Shown here: positions 44,203 through 51,964 of the stretch, one piece after another
How the letters are laid out: each line of letters begins with the position of its first letter
Position numbering within the stretch: position 1 is the stretch's first letter
NCBI GenBank assembly: GCA_963709875.1
Contig: CAVPYB010000009.1
Coordinates: forward strand, 248,001-312,000
Direction: 5' to 3'
Source of the DNA: JAQBDA01 sp963709875
GTDB lineage: Bacteria; Chloroflexota; Anaerolineae; Anaerolineales; UBA4823
Length of the DNA stretch: 64,000 bases
Made by a program: the position numbers and the translations under genes
The notes under the pieces: generated by a model
Told to the model about the DNA's origin: nothing
Database searches by the model: none
What the model saw: the letters and a program-made list of their open reading frames with translations, nothing else

Positions 44203-44771
44203 TCACGAAATCTTCATCGAACCCTTGGCGGCGGCATTCCCAAAAGTGTGTGGGATTCCATCAATTCTCCGGTCGTGCACCAGACCGGTGTAGCAGATCG
44301 GTCACCAGGTGACCAGAATAGGTATCCCCCCTAATTCATCGTCCACCATTTCCCGGAACCGCAGGACAGAAACCGGATACGCCTTTGCGGCACCATTAAG
44401 CAGGATACCCATCACCAGCTCTTCATCCAGCAGAGGCGCTACCTGCGCGCTGACGAACTCGGGTGTGTAAACAGGCCGGATACCGTCGTACGGCAACAAT
44501 CTGCGGGAAGCTGTATTCCCGATCATCCTCCACACGCACATTGGTGGGTGCAGGTACAAATTCTGCCCCAGCAGGACTTTCATCCGTGGGGGGGAAGTTG
44601 ATGGCCCGGATGCATGCTGGTCGGTCGCGGGGTGTCGGCAGCCGGTTCGGCGAACTCCGGCTGCGGCTGTGCGGTAGGCAGGGCTGCCGGAGCGCAGGCT
44701 GCCAGCAGCAGCATATACTCAGGAAGTTTCCGGATAAACATGGCTGAACGAATACTGAATGATGAGTCCAT
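44203..44771 (-). pseudogene. DUF3179 protein with TGA at a conserved Cys; frameshifted and 3'-truncated
   Basis: Three frames must be joined: a lipoprotein start (PEYMLLLAACAPAAL), then TDESPAGAEFVPAPTNVRVE, then LLPYDGIRPVYTPEFVSA, ILLNGAAKAYPVSVLRFREM and GGIPILVTW. Each join needs removal of one base, at the G-run 44588-44594 and near 44505-44507. After PILVTW, where DUF3179 has the first Cys of its CPLC-type motif, the codon is TGA (44304-44302), then PICYTGLVHDRRIDG in frame and a real stop at 44203. The family normally runs about 100-200 residues further, so the 3' end is missing. A GGUCU-loop hairpin follows the TGA. This looks like a decayed, or badly sequenced, selenoprotein gene. 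Confidence 0.6.
44276..44295 (-). promoter_or_regulatory. SECIS-like hairpin in the DUF3179 gene
   Basis: On the minus strand CACC and GGTG enclose the loop GGTCT, with two further pairs (TG/CA) after a bulged CTA; outer CCG/CGG pairs are possible at 44301-44299 and 44271-44269. The loop begins 15-16 bases after the TGA. GGUC is the loop of the E. coli fdhF SECIS. Confidence 0.55.
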
Positions 44772-44808
44772 CGCAATATGCTGCCGCAAGATTACAAGGC
44801 AGCGGATA

Positions 44809-44961
44809 TCAGTAATTCCGCCGGTTGGTTCGAACTCTCGGATTTTCGATAACTGGCACGCGTACTGGAGATACATCCGGACCCCTATTCTTGCGGCTTC
44901 GAAAATGCATGATCCCTGCAAAGCCGGTCAACAATAAGATGCCCAAGACATAGCTAAACAT
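44809..44961 (-). CDS. small single-pass membrane protein, 50 aa
   Basis: A short open frame starting at ATG 44961 with a strong GGAGG site six bases upstream. It encodes one N-terminal transmembrane helix (MFSYVLGILLLTGFAGIMHF) and a basic tail of about 30 residues (RSRKNRGPDVSPVRV). It ends 37 bp before the start of the DUF3179 gene, on the same strand, so both may share a transcript. No family is recognised. The ribosome-binding site and helix are the only evidence that it is translated. Confidence 0.5.
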   Translation of the reverse strand: MFSYVLGILLLTGFAGIMHFRSRKNRGPDVSPVRVPVIENPRVRTNRRNY

Positions 44962-45182
44962 AACTCCCTCCTCTGGCGGTTGGTGTTGATGATTTCAGCT
45001 GTTATTTAGATATGGGCTATATAGGTTATCTTACTTTATCGATCTCGTCCCATACCTGGTCCAGCTCCAGCGTGAGTTATGTATCGATGCAGCCCTCATC
45101 GGGGAGCAAATTTCCGCTTTAGATAGAGTAAAATGGGACGGTTGCAATCCGTCACAATTTCAACATAACAACAGGAACCTGT

Positions 45183-46133
45183 ATGAAACCCTACCGCGTT
45201 TTACTCTACGAAGAAATGCACCAGGCCGGCATAGATGTACTGGCAGAGAAAGCTGAGCTGGTTTACGCTTCCAGGCTGGATGAGGAAGCTCTCCTCGACC
45301 AGGTGAAAGACGTTGACGCGATAATCATCCGCGCCAATGGTAAGGTCAGCGCCCGATTGATGGATGCGGCCCCCAAGCTAAAAGTGGTTGGTCGCCATGG
45401 GGTCGGCGTTGAAGCCATCGATCTTCAGGCAGCCAATCAGAGAGGAATTGTGGTCTGCAACACACCAGATGCCAACCTCGAGTCGGTAGCCGAGCAGGCG
45501 GTCGGCTTCATGATCACGCTCTCCAAGCAAATCCTGCGCGCCGATAAAGCTGCCCGCCAGGGTCGCTGGGACGTCCGTTATGAGTATATCGGGCAAGAGC
45601 TTCTCGGGCGCACTCTGGGATTGGTGGGCATGGGTCGCATAGGATCAAGGGTAGCCGAAATCTGTCACCTGGCTTTCAAAATGCCGGTTCTATATTACGA
45701 TGTGGTCTCCTATCCCGCGGCTGAAGAGACCCTTCAGGCTCGAAGTGTGTCGTTGGAAGAAGTATTGAAAGCTTCAGATTATGTATCTGTGCACGTACCG
45801 CTGCTGCCCGCAACCCGAGGCATGATCGGAAATGAACAACTCGCCATGATGAAAAGCGGGGCGATCCTGATCAACACTGCTCGCGGGCCGATCGTCGATG
45901 AAGCCGCCCTGCTGGAAGCACTGCAAAGCGGGCACCTGGGTGGAGCGGGATTGGATGTATTCGCCGTCGAGCCAGCCGCGGAAGACAACCCTCTCTTCCA
46001 ACTCGATAACGTCGTGCTGACACCGCATATGGCTGCCCATACCGATGATGCTTTGAAGGCAATGTCCATGGTCGCGCTGGACATCATCCGAGTGTTGGAG
46101 GGGCAGGAACCGGTTTATCGAGTTGGAGAGTGA
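45183..46133 (+). CDS. D-isomer-specific 2-hydroxyacid dehydrogenase (SerA-like)
   Basis: A 316-residue NAD-dependent dehydrogenase of the 3-phosphoglycerate dehydrogenase family. The NAD loop is LGLVGMGRIGSRVAEI near residue 147. Catalytic residues are Arg in LINTARGPIVDEAAL, Glu in DVFAVEPAAEDNP and His in VLTPHMAAHTDDAL. The N-terminal VGRHGVGVEAIDLQAA is typical. It lacks the C-terminal ACT domain of long SerA proteins. With serC 4.6 kb downstream on the same strand, 3-phosphoglycerate oxidation for serine synthesis is plausible, but other 2-hydroxyacids cannot be excluded. AGGA precedes ATG 45183. Confidence 0.88.
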   Translation: MKPYRVLLYEEMHQAGIDVLAEKAELVYASRLDEEALLDQVKDVDAIIIRANGKVSARLMDAAPKLKVVGRHGVGVEAIDLQAANQRGIVVCNTPDANLESVAEQAVGFMITLSKQILRADKAARQGRWDVRYEYIGQELLGRTLGLVGMGRIGSRVAEICHLAFKMPVLYYDVVSYPAAEETLQARSVSLEEVLKASDYVSVHVPLLPATRGMIGNEQLAMMKSGAILINTARGPIVDEAALLEALQSGHLGGAGLDVFAVEPAAEDNPLFQLDNVVLTPHMAAHTDDALKAMSMVALDIIRVLEGQEPVYRVGE

Positions 46134-46207
46134 ATGCGCCTTAATCAATTACATTGTCGAGCAAAAGTGTTCGTTCCCCACTCCGGCAAGACAGGTTAGG
46201 CATACAA

Positions 46208-46906
46208 TCAACGCACAAATTGAGCCTGTTTGAGCTCTCCCCCAGGGGGAATCAGGATAAAGTCTTCGTCCGCCAGATCGAGCGATGCTGCCACCTCGAT
46301 CAAGCCCCGGACATACTTCTCTGAGCCGATAATCTCTTCATAGCGCATCCCCCAACGCTGGCAGTATTCAGCAACTTCCTGCGCCTGGGGGCGGTATCTA
46401 TCCAGGTCTGCCTGGTTGTGAGCCACGAATACCAGCCGCTTGTAGTTGCGGTACTGCACATCCATCAGCCAATCTGCCTTCTCGATCCCGTATCGCTCGA
46501 CATACCGCGGTATTCGCTCAGCGGGTTGCTGCCCAACTCCAGCCACCCCTTGCTCAGATAATACGTACCCGGGACAGATTGAAACTCCCGCTGGTATGCT
46601 TCATACGATCCCAATAAGATTGCAATGCAGTCATCCGCTCGTGGGATGAGCAAGGCATGTTTCCCGGACTGTACCCCATCCAGACCATTACCGCATAATC
46701 CATAACCCAGGACGACCAGAACTCGGCTCATCGATGCTATCTAACTGCTCCTGGATAGCGTTTTTCAGGTTGCGCGGCACCTGGTGCAGCCCGTAGTCCA
46801 TGAAAGTGACCGACCGGGCCAGACCGGCAGGCAGGTGCGCCTCGATCAGGTGCTGGAAGACCTGGCAGGCAAGGAATACGATCGGTAGGTCATCATATGA
46901 AGTCAT
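46208..46906 (-). pseudogene. DUF1638 family protein, two frameshifts
   Basis: Three overlapping open frames join into one protein of about 230 residues that matches DUF1638: IVFLACQVFQHLIEAHLPAG and VTFMDYGLHQVPRNL, then VLVVLGYGLCGNGLDGVQ, YYLSKGWLELGSNPLSEY, and finally RYGIEKADWLMDVQYRNYKRL. The breaks are near 46715-46735 (one extra base) and at GG 46509-46510 (one missing base). The family often accompanies corrinoid or methylamine methyltransferase genes; its function is unknown. Given the indel pattern in the window, the gene is probably intact in the organism. Confidence 0.78.
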
Positions 46907-46979
46907 AGTATTTCACCTGAAGGAAGCTAACCTAGATTCTATATCCTCGGCCCACACCAACACGATCATCCACAGCCGG

Positions 46980-47966
46980 TCACCCGGTCCGGACGCCAAC
47001 CAGGTTTTGCCTCGCCCATAACGCGGCGCCAATCATGCCGGCGCGAATGCCCAGCTCAGCCGGTAAGATCTCTATCTTTTCCTTGGGCACCATGAAAACC
47101 CGCTCCTCAACCGTCCTGCGCAGCGGTCCCAGCAAAAGCTCACCTGCCCGGGCAACACCACCCCCGATCACCACCCGGCGCGGCCCTACCGAAGCAATTA
47201 CACTGGCGACGGCAATACCGATATAAAATCCTGCCTGCCTGAAAATATCTTGAGCGATCAAATCGCCCTCCAGAGCCGCCCGGTGGATGATTTCAGGTGT
47301 GACGCGGTTGAGGTCATAATCTGCCAGCTCGGCGATGCGGGTGGTAAGACCCTGGGTGACGGCTTTTAGCCCCATGGCAGTGATTGCCGGACCAGAAGCA
47401 TAAGCCTCCAGACAGCCGCGACTGCCGCAGCCGCACGGCAGACCGTTCATATCGATGATCTGGTGCCCCAGCTCGCCGCCGCTGCCATCGATGCCCAGGT
47501 GCAGCCGACCGTTGATCACCAGGCCTCCCCCGATACCCGTGCCGATGGCAAAACAGGCAACCGTGTCAGCGCCTCGCCCCGCGCCGAAGGTCCACTCACC
47601 CAGCGTCATCGCGCGGACATCGTTCAGCATAGTAGTATGCAGCCCGGTCAGCTCTTCCATACGTTGGCGCAAAGGAACGTTCAGCCAGTTGCCAGGGAAA
47701 TTCGGCGTGAACAACACCAACCCCTGTCTGAGGTCGTGCCTCCCGGGTACACCAACCCCCACTCCCCCGATTTCTGCATCAGTCAGATTGCTGGATTCAA
47801 CAATCTCTTTGACCAACCCCGCCATGCGGAGGATAACCGCCGCATGCCCTTCGCGAGCCAGCGTGTCAATTTGCTGAAAGCCGTGGATATCACCGTTTTC
47901 GGTGTTTACTAAACCACCTTTGATATTTGTCCCGCCAAGATCCAGACCGATGAAGGGTTTCGTCAT
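46980..47966 (-). CDS. ROK-family sugar kinase (glucokinase-like)
   Basis: A 328-residue ATP-dependent kinase or ROK regulator without a DNA-binding domain, hence an enzyme. The ATP motif is FIGLDLGGTNIKGGLV at the N-terminus, the substrate segment LNDVRAMTLGEWTFG carries the catalytic Asp, GTGIGGGLVINGRL is the phosphate loop, and the zinc motif is GELGHQIIDMNGLPCGCGSRGCLEAYASG with the Cys triad. It probably phosphorylates glucose or a related hexose. ATG 47966 has AGGAG four bases upstream; the 48 codons before it are not part of the family. It is divergent from the aldehyde oxidoreductase gene. Confidence 0.92.
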   Translation of the reverse strand: MTKPFIGLDLGGTNIKGGLVNTENGDIHGFQQIDTLAREGHAAVILRMAGLVKEIVESSNLTDAEIGGVGVGVPGRHDLRQGLVLFTPNFPGNWLNVPLRQRMEELTGLHTTMLNDVRAMTLGEWTFGAGRGADTVACFAIGTGIGGGLVINGRLHLGIDGSGGELGHQIIDMNGLPCGCGSRGCLEAYASGPAITAMGLKAVTQGLTTRIAELADYDLNRVTPEIIHRAALEGDLIAQDIFRQAGFYIGIAVASVIASVGPRRVVIGGGVARAGELLLGPLRRTVEERVFMVPKEKIEILPAELGIRAGMIGAALWARQNLVGVRTG

Positions 47967-48077
47967 ACGTCTCCTGTCAGGACGAATGATACAACAGCCG
48001 GTATTGCCAGTCAAGCCAGCAACCGGGCAGCTAAAATGACCGCGCAGGTCAAACCCGTTTATTGGCTGCAGAGCTAT

Positions 48078-48083
48078 TATAAT
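48078..48083 (+). promoter_or_regulatory. possible -10 box of the aldehyde oxidoreductase gene
   Basis: A perfect TATAAT in the ROK/aldehyde oxidoreductase intergenic region would place the transcript start near 48090, leaving about 19 bases with AGGAG before ATG 48109. The -35 box is poor. Confidence 0.4.
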
Positions 48084-48108
48084 TAACCTGACATACAAAG
48101 GAGCCTTC

Positions 48109-49857
48109 ATGACAAACTCACAGCTAAATCACCCACAACGAGATTTCTTTTCCATCTGGCGGGTCAATATGAACTCGAAGACCCTGCAGCGCGATCCCGT
48201 TCCAGAGACATGGCAGCACCTGGGTGGGCGCGGTCTGCTGGCGCGTATCCTGGTCGATGAGGTGCCTGCCCGTTGTGACCCGCTAGGGCCTGATAATAAA
48301 TTGATCTTTGCCCCCGGGCTGCTGGTCGGTCATATGCTCTCCTCATGCGACCGTATCTCGGTAGGCGGCAAGAGCCCACTGACCGGCGGTGTCAAAGAGA
48401 GCAACGCCGGCGGGCGCACTGGTCTGCAGCTCACCCACCTGGGGATTAAGGCATTGATTATAGATGGCGTTCCTGATGAGCCAGGCTGGTGGGTGCTGCA
48501 TTTGAGCGCAGATGGTACGCGCTTCGAGCGCGCCGACGATCTTGCCGGGCTGGGTGTCTTCGAGACTACTCAGCCGCTGCTCGAGCGCTATGGTGACAAG
48601 GTGGCAATCGCCTTGATCGGGCCGGGGGGTGAAATGCAGCTCAAGGCAGCTGGCATCCAGAACCTGGATAAGGACCGGGTGCCATCCCGCATCGCTGCCC
48701 GCGGCGGTCTGGGAGCTGTGATGGGCAGCAAAGGACTCAAAGCCATCATTATCGATGGCAGCACCGGCGGCAAACCACCCATCCTGGACCTGCCGGCTTT
48801 CCGCTTGGCGCAGAAGGCCTACAACCGGGACCTCCTGGCACACCCGCAAACTACGGTTTATACCGAATACGGCACAGCCGCGATGACCCGCATGAGCAAC
48901 GGTTTTGGCGGGCTGCCCACGCGCAATTTCTCAAGCGGGCAGTTCGAAGGTGCTGAGCAGGTTTCCGGCGAGCTGATGCGCCAGATTCTGCTTGAACGAG
49001 AGGGTGAGAGTGATACCTCACACGCCTGCATGGCAGGCTGTTCAATCCGCTGTTCGAATATCTACGGCGGACCGGATGGCAAAGCAATTGTCTCACCCCT
49101 GGAGTACGAAACGATTGGCCTGATGGGACCCAACCTGGGCATCGACGACCTGGATATTATTGCACGCCTGAACTGGCAGGTGAACGACCTGGGACTGGAC
49201 TCGATCGAGATCGGCTGTGCCCTGGGGATCGCTGCCGAGGCTGGTCTGATGGCATGGGGCGATGGCGAGCGGGCATTGGAGCTGGTGGATGAGATCCGCC
49301 AGCGAACGCATATCGGGACCATGCTGGGTGATGGTGCGGTAGCCACAGGCATAGGTCTGGGTGTCGAGCGCATCCCGGCAGCCAAAGGGCAGGCCATGTC
49401 TGCATACGATCCACGGGCAATCAAGGGCACTGGCGTTACATACGCCACCTCACCGCAGGGAGGCGATCACACAGCCGGGCTGACCATACGCGCCAAGGTC
49501 GACCATCTTGACCCGACCGTTCAAGTCGCGCTCTCGCGCAGCGTGCAGATAAATATGGCCGGATACGACACGCTAGGGGCGTGTGTTTTTGCCGGGTTTG
49601 GCTTTGCCGTCAACCTGCAGGTGATCGCCGACCTGCTCAACGCACGCTACAGATGGAAGGTGGATAAAGATATCCTCAAAGAACTGGGACGGGAGACCAT
49701 CCTCTTAGAGCGGCAGTTCAACGCATTGGCTGGCTTCACCCAAGAGGATGACCGCTTGCCAGAGTGGATGTCACGCGAGCCGCTGCCGCCGCATGATGCC
49801 GTGTTCGACGTAGCTGATGAAGACCTGGATACGATATTTGATTCATTGGTCCCGTAA
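48109..49857 (+). CDS. aldehyde ferredoxin oxidoreductase (tungstopterin enzyme)
   Basis: AOR enzymes oxidise aldehydes to acids and pass electrons to ferredoxin, using a tungsten-bis-pterin and one 4Fe-4S cluster in the cytoplasm. At 582 aa it is a little shorter than the usual 605-620. It has LGGRGLLARILVDEVP (N-terminal domain), GKSPLTGGVKESNAGG, IAARGGLGAVMGSKGLKAI, the cluster ligands CMAGCSIRC (about 306-314) and a fourth Cys in DTLGACVFAGF (about 490), with the pterin-binding segment YATSPQGGDHTAG. The spacing Cys-x3-Cys-x3-Cys differs from Cys-x2-Cys-x3-Cys of the Pyrococcus enzyme. AGGAG precedes ATG 48109. Presence implies anaerobic or microaerobic metabolism. Confidence 0.9.
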   Translation: MTNSQLNHPQRDFFSIWRVNMNSKTLQRDPVPETWQHLGGRGLLARILVDEVPARCDPLGPDNKLIFAPGLLVGHMLSSCDRISVGGKSPLTGGVKESNAGGRTGLQLTHLGIKALIIDGVPDEPGWWVLHLSADGTRFERADDLAGLGVFETTQPLLERYGDKVAIALIGPGGEMQLKAAGIQNLDKDRVPSRIAARGGLGAVMGSKGLKAIIIDGSTGGKPPILDLPAFRLAQKAYNRDLLAHPQTTVYTEYGTAAMTRMSNGFGGLPTRNFSSGQFEGAEQVSGELMRQILLEREGESDTSHACMAGCSIRCSNIYGGPDGKAIVSPLEYETIGLMGPNLGIDDLDIIARLNWQVNDLGLDSIEIGCALGIAAEAGLMAWGDGERALELVDEIRQRTHIGTMLGDGAVATGIGLGVERIPAAKGQAMSAYDPRAIKGTGVTYATSPQGGDHTAGLTIRAKVDHLDPTVQVALSRSVQINMAGYDTLGACVFAGFGFAVNLQVIADLLNARYRWKVDKDILKELGRETILLERQFNALAGFTQEDDRLPEWMSREPLPPHDAVFDVADEDLDTIFDSLVP

Positions 49858-49990
49858 GGGTAAGCAACCCTTCCGCTAGCAAGTCGCCATTCGGCGTATC
49901 AATGTGTTTCGACGATGGCGATGGGACTTGAGGTATAATTTTTTTTGCTAACATTCGTTCGTTTTCGCACGATCGTGAAAGGGATTTTTC

Positions 49991-50641
49991 ATGCTGACTT
50001 TGTACGATGAACTATATCTTCTATCCATTCATGAGGATAAAGGCACTTTCCTCAAGTCAACGGTCGAGAGCATGAAGCCGGGACTGGCGGGTGCTTTGCT
50101 GGCTGAGCTTGCCTTGATGGGGAAAATTAAAAGCAATGAAAAGCATCGGTTGATTCTGGTAGATAAAAAACCGACTGATGACAATCTGCTGAATGAATTA
50201 CTGGAAATTCTTGATGATTCCGAGAAAGATCATAAATTCGGGTATTGGATCAACAAGGTCAGCAGCAGGCTTGAAAAACTGAGAACACAAATGACCGAGC
50301 GCTTGATCCAAATGGAGATCGTATCCCAGGAAGATGACCATCTGGAATGGGAGGTCCCAACACCCCTCAACTCGAAGGTAAACGCCTCATCAAAATATTG
50401 GGTGAGACGGCGATTGCGAAGCATTGTCCTCGCCCAGGAGAAAGCAGACCAACGCGATATCGCTATGCTCAGCTTGCTGCGTGCCTGCGGCTTTCTTGAC
50501 CTGATCTTCCTTAAAGACGAGCGCAGATATGCCAGCCGGCACATCAATGAACTGGTGATCAGCTTTGCAATGAAAGATTCCGCCGCTCAGACAATCGAAG
50601 AGATCGAAACGGCGATCGCCATCGTGGTGGAAGACGATTAA
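49991..50641 (+). CDS. GPP34-family (GOLPH3-like) phosphoprotein
   Basis: A 216-residue soluble protein of the Golgi phosphoprotein 3 family. It has the typical start LTLYDELYLLSIHEDKG, the alpha-helical core LAGALLAELALMGKI and the later RRRLRSIVLAQEKADQRDIAMLSLLRACGFLDLIF. The eukaryotic protein binds phosphatidylinositol 4-phosphate on Golgi membranes; the role of the bacterial relatives is unknown. TATAAT at 49934-49939 may be the -10 box, with a leader of about 45 bases. It stands alone between aldehyde oxidoreductase and serC, with a hairpin after it. Confidence 0.88.
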   Translation: MLTLYDELYLLSIHEDKGTFLKSTVESMKPGLAGALLAELALMGKIKSNEKHRLILVDKKPTDDNLLNELLEILDDSEKDHKFGYWINKVSSRLEKLRTQMTERLIQMEIVSQEDDHLEWEVPTPLNSKVNASSKYWVRRRLRSIVLAQEKADQRDIAMLSLLRACGFLDLIFLKDERRYASRHINELVISFAMKDSAAQTIEEIETAIAIVVEDD

Positions 50642-50676
50642 TACGTTTCTGCGATACCTGAATTAAATGGAAAAAC

Positions 50677-50704
50677 TTACCCCTATCTACGCAGATAGGG
50701 GTAA
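50677..50704 (+). terminator. 12-bp perfect hairpin downstream of the GPP34 gene
   Basis: TTACCCCTATCT (50677-50688) pairs with AGATAGGGGTAA (50693-50704) across a four-base loop, 36 bp after the stop codon. It lacks a T-run on the plus strand but has one on the minus strand, so it may be bidirectional. Confidence 0.65.
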
Positions 50705-50749
50705 TCCCTACCGATGATCTGGCATCATCTTGGTGGAAGGCTGGTGAAC

Positions 50750-51832
50750 ATGGAACGGGTATACAACTTCAATGCCGGACCGGCTGCCCTACCGCTGGAA
50801 GTGCTGGAGCAGGCACAGGCGGAACTTCTGGATTTCCGTGGGACGGGCATGTCGATCCTGGAGATGAGCCACCGCTCAAGTGAGTTCGAAGATGTTATTG
50901 CAGAGACCGAAGCAGACCTGAGAGCACTGCTGGGAATGCCGCCGGATTACAGCGTGCTCTTCCTGCAAGGTGGCGCCAGCCTGCAGTTCAGCATGCTGCC
51001 GATGAACCTGAGAGGACCGGAGCAGTCGGCGGACTATATCGTCAACGGCACTTGGGGCACAGCGGCGGTGAAAGATGCCCGCAAGTTAGGTGTAACCCGG
51101 GTTGCCGGCAGCAGCGAGAGCACAGGCTTCGACCGGGTGCCGGAAGAAATCCAGCCCGACCCTGCTGCTGCCTACCTGCATTTCACCTCCAACGAGACCA
51201 TCCACGGGGTGCAGTGGCGGGCTGAGCCGGAGCCGCCGTTCGGCGTGCCCCTGGTTTGCGATATGTCATCGGATTTCCTGAGCCGCCCGGTCGCTGTGGA
51301 GAAGTACGGTCTGATCTTCGCCGGGGCACAGAAAAATGCCGGTCCGGCGGGTGTGACCGTGGTGATCCTGCGTGATGACCTGCTGGAGCAGGTTCCGGAG
51401 GGTCTGCCGGTGATGTTGGACTACCGGTTGCAGGTGAAGAAAGGCTCGATGCACAATACGCCGCCCTGTTTTTCGATCTACATGGTGGGACTGGTGCTGA
51501 AGTGGCTGAAGCAGAGGGGCGGTCTGGCTGCGGTTGAGCTGCGCAACAAGGAGAAGGCTGCTCTTGTATATGCAGCAATCGATAGGAGCAGCGGCTTCTA
51601 CCGCGGGCATGCGGTCGAGGGCAGCCGGTCGCTGATGAACGTGACCTTCCGGCTGCCGGGCGAGGAACTGGAGGAGACGTTTGCCTTGCAGGCAGAGCAG
51701 GTGGGTATGGTCGGCTTGAGAGGACATCGCTCGGTTGGCGGTCTGCGCGCCTCGCTGTACAATGCCGTGCCAATTGACTCGGTAGAACGTCTGGCGCAGT
51801 TCATGGGCGAGTTCCAGCGCAAAAACGGCTGA
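50750..51832 (+). CDS. serC: phosphoserine aminotransferase SerC
   Basis: SerC transaminates 3-phosphohydroxypyruvate with glutamate to O-phosphoserine (also used in pyridoxine synthesis). The 360-residue PLP enzyme has the signature opening YNFNAGPAALPLEVLEQAQ, RGTGMSILEMSHRS, VLFLQGGASLQFSMLPMN, TSNETIHGVQW, VCDMSSDFLSRPV and the PLP-Lys segment IFAGAQKNAGPAGVTVV. The end GLRGHRSVGGLRASLYNA is also diagnostic. ATG 50750 is chosen because the family starts there; the 12 codons upstream overlap the hairpin-proximal sequence. The SerA-like gene at 45183 could supply its substrate. Confidence 0.96.
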   Translation: MERVYNFNAGPAALPLEVLEQAQAELLDFRGTGMSILEMSHRSSEFEDVIAETEADLRALLGMPPDYSVLFLQGGASLQFSMLPMNLRGPEQSADYIVNGTWGTAAVKDARKLGVTRVAGSSESTGFDRVPEEIQPDPAAAYLHFTSNETIHGVQWRAEPEPPFGVPLVCDMSSDFLSRPVAVEKYGLIFAGAQKNAGPAGVTVVILRDDLLEQVPEGLPVMLDYRLQVKKGSMHNTPPCFSIYMVGLVLKWLKQRGGLAAVELRNKEKAALVYAAIDRSSGFYRGHAVEGSRSLMNVTFRLPGEELEETFALQAEQVGMVGLRGHRSVGGLRASLYNAVPIDSVERLAQFMGEFQRKNG

Positions 51833-51964
51833 ACCGCCGGTGCACCCTTTGAGCTCTCAGGATCACAACAATTTCAAGAAATGTTTTTGAGTGGGGGAAT
51901 TAGCCAATACTGTTCGTGATAAAATAAATTCAACCTTTTCAACCTGTTAAATCCGGTTCGTATC

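Noticed and set aside
44822..44837. tRNA-like T-loop sequence GGTTCGAACTC
   Set aside because: No acceptor stem, anticodon arm or CCA end could be drawn around it. No tRNA or rRNA gene was found in the window by eye.
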